Shown here piece after piece: positions 6,128-6,566 of a stretch of DNA of 6,566 bases. The number at the start of each line of letters is the position of its first letter. Position 1 is the first letter of the stretch. Source of the stretch: Adhaeribacter sp. (GTDB taxonomy: Bacteria > Bacteroidota > Bacteroidia > Cytophagales > Hymenobacteraceae); NCBI GenBank assembly GCA_028288395.1, contig JAQBNV010000379.1, forward strand, positions 1-6,566, in the 5' to 3' direction. The notes below the pieces were generated by a model. The model saw nothing but the letters and a program-made list of their open reading frames with translations. It ran no database searches and had not been told where the DNA came from. Both the position numbers and the translations under genes were made by a program.

Positions 6128-6566
6128 TTATACCTCGTAAATATAATGCGGCAACTGATGCATCCGATTTAGGATTGGTTTAGCCACGTTATAAACTTTT
6201 ACGCCAGCCGAGGTCTGGCCTTCCAAAGTGCCTACGTGGGCATGCCCGTGAAAAACCGCTTCTACGTCCCGGCGGTTAATGGGCTCTACCAGCCGCGACG
6301 AACCCATAAAAGGCCATATTTCGTGGGGTTCGCCCTCAATGGTTTCCTTAATGGGCGCGTAGTGCATCACCACAATTTTTTTCATATCCTCATCGTAGTG
6401 ATTTTCGAGGTGGGCCAGCGCCCGGTCCAGCTTTAGGGCCTCGTCTACGGCTTCCTGCACAAACGATTTAAACATCTGTTCGCCAAACATCGAGAGCATA
6501 TACCGGCCAAAGCCACCGCCAAAGCCTTTTATGCCGGCAAACCCAATATTATTAATAACCACCGCC
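6128..6566 (-). CDS. Calcineurin-like metallophosphoesterase, C-terminal part
   Basis: Only the last 145 or so residues are visible; the frame is open to the right edge (codon GCG at 6565-6563), so the true start lies outside. The GTG at 6560-6562 is internal and should not be taken as the start. Metal-binding motifs of the calcineurin-like fold are present: MHYAP at about 6367-6353 and GHAH at about 6247-6236. GFGGGFGRYMLSMFGE, GEPHEIWPFMGSSRLVEPIN and VKVYNVAKPIL are typical of a bacterial metallophosphoesterase subfamily found in Bacteroidota and Cyanobacteria. The N-terminal DxH and GNHE-type motifs would be beyond the window. The substrate is unknown; the fold hydrolyses phosphomono- or diesters with two metal ions. 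It converges with katA, with its stop 62 bp from the katA stop, and there is no sign of a functional link. Confidence 0.9.
   Translation of the reverse strand, partial: AVVINNIGFAGIKGFGGGFGRYMLSMFGEQMFKSFVQEAVDEALKLDRALAHLENHYDEDMKKIVVMHYAPIKETIEGEPHEIWPFMGSSRLVEPINRRDVEAVFHGHAHVGTLEGQTSAGVKVYNVAKPILNRMHQLPHYIYEV

Noticed and set aside
6128..6562. GTG at 6560-6562 as the start of the metallophosphoesterase
   Set aside because: The frame continues past it to the window edge, and the N-terminal half of the family domain is missing, so the gene is truncated by the window.

Overview
The window looks like chromosome from a Bacteroidota bacterium, most likely order Cytophagales (Hymenobacteraceae, Adhaeribacter-like). 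This is inferred from the flavour of the RecJ, OxyR, KatA and metallophosphoesterase proteins, the near absence of Shine-Dalgarno sequences, TAnnTTTG-type promoter boxes, and moderately GC-rich genes separated by AT-rich spacers. No rRNA, tRNA, CRISPR array or complete mobile element is visible.

Layout. Positions 1-911 hold no intact gene. They contain the decayed 3' end of a DUF1501-family gene (66-200), a small zinc-ribbon-like reading frame interrupted by an in-frame stop (315-500), a perfect 30-bp palindrome directly after it (500-529), and then sequence in which I recognise nothing (530-911). Next comes recJ on the minus strand (912-2621). On its other side is a 38-codon plus-strand reading frame for a one-helix membrane protein with a TTG start (2756-2872). 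A hairpin terminator (2911-2941) separates that frame from a minus-strand gene for a 95-residue protein with a coiled-coil start and a Gly-rich tail (2964-3251).

The best-defined module is the divergent pair oxyR (minus, 3381-4331, GTG start) and katA (plus, 4557-6065). OxyR keeps both redox cysteines (C199 and C208). KatA is a complete clade-3-type haem catalase with all catalytic residues. The 225-bp spacer between them carries an exact ATAG-N7-CTAT dyad just upstream of a plausible Bacteroidota promoter. The layout therefore reads as a peroxide sensor next to its target: OxyR oxidised by H2O2 would activate katA and may regulate itself. A strong terminator ends katA. The last gene, on the minus strand, is a calcineurin-like metallophosphoesterase that runs off the right edge.

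I found no new multi-gene system. The most useful points to follow up are the operator/promoter layout, the unannotated small reading frames, and the decayed left end.
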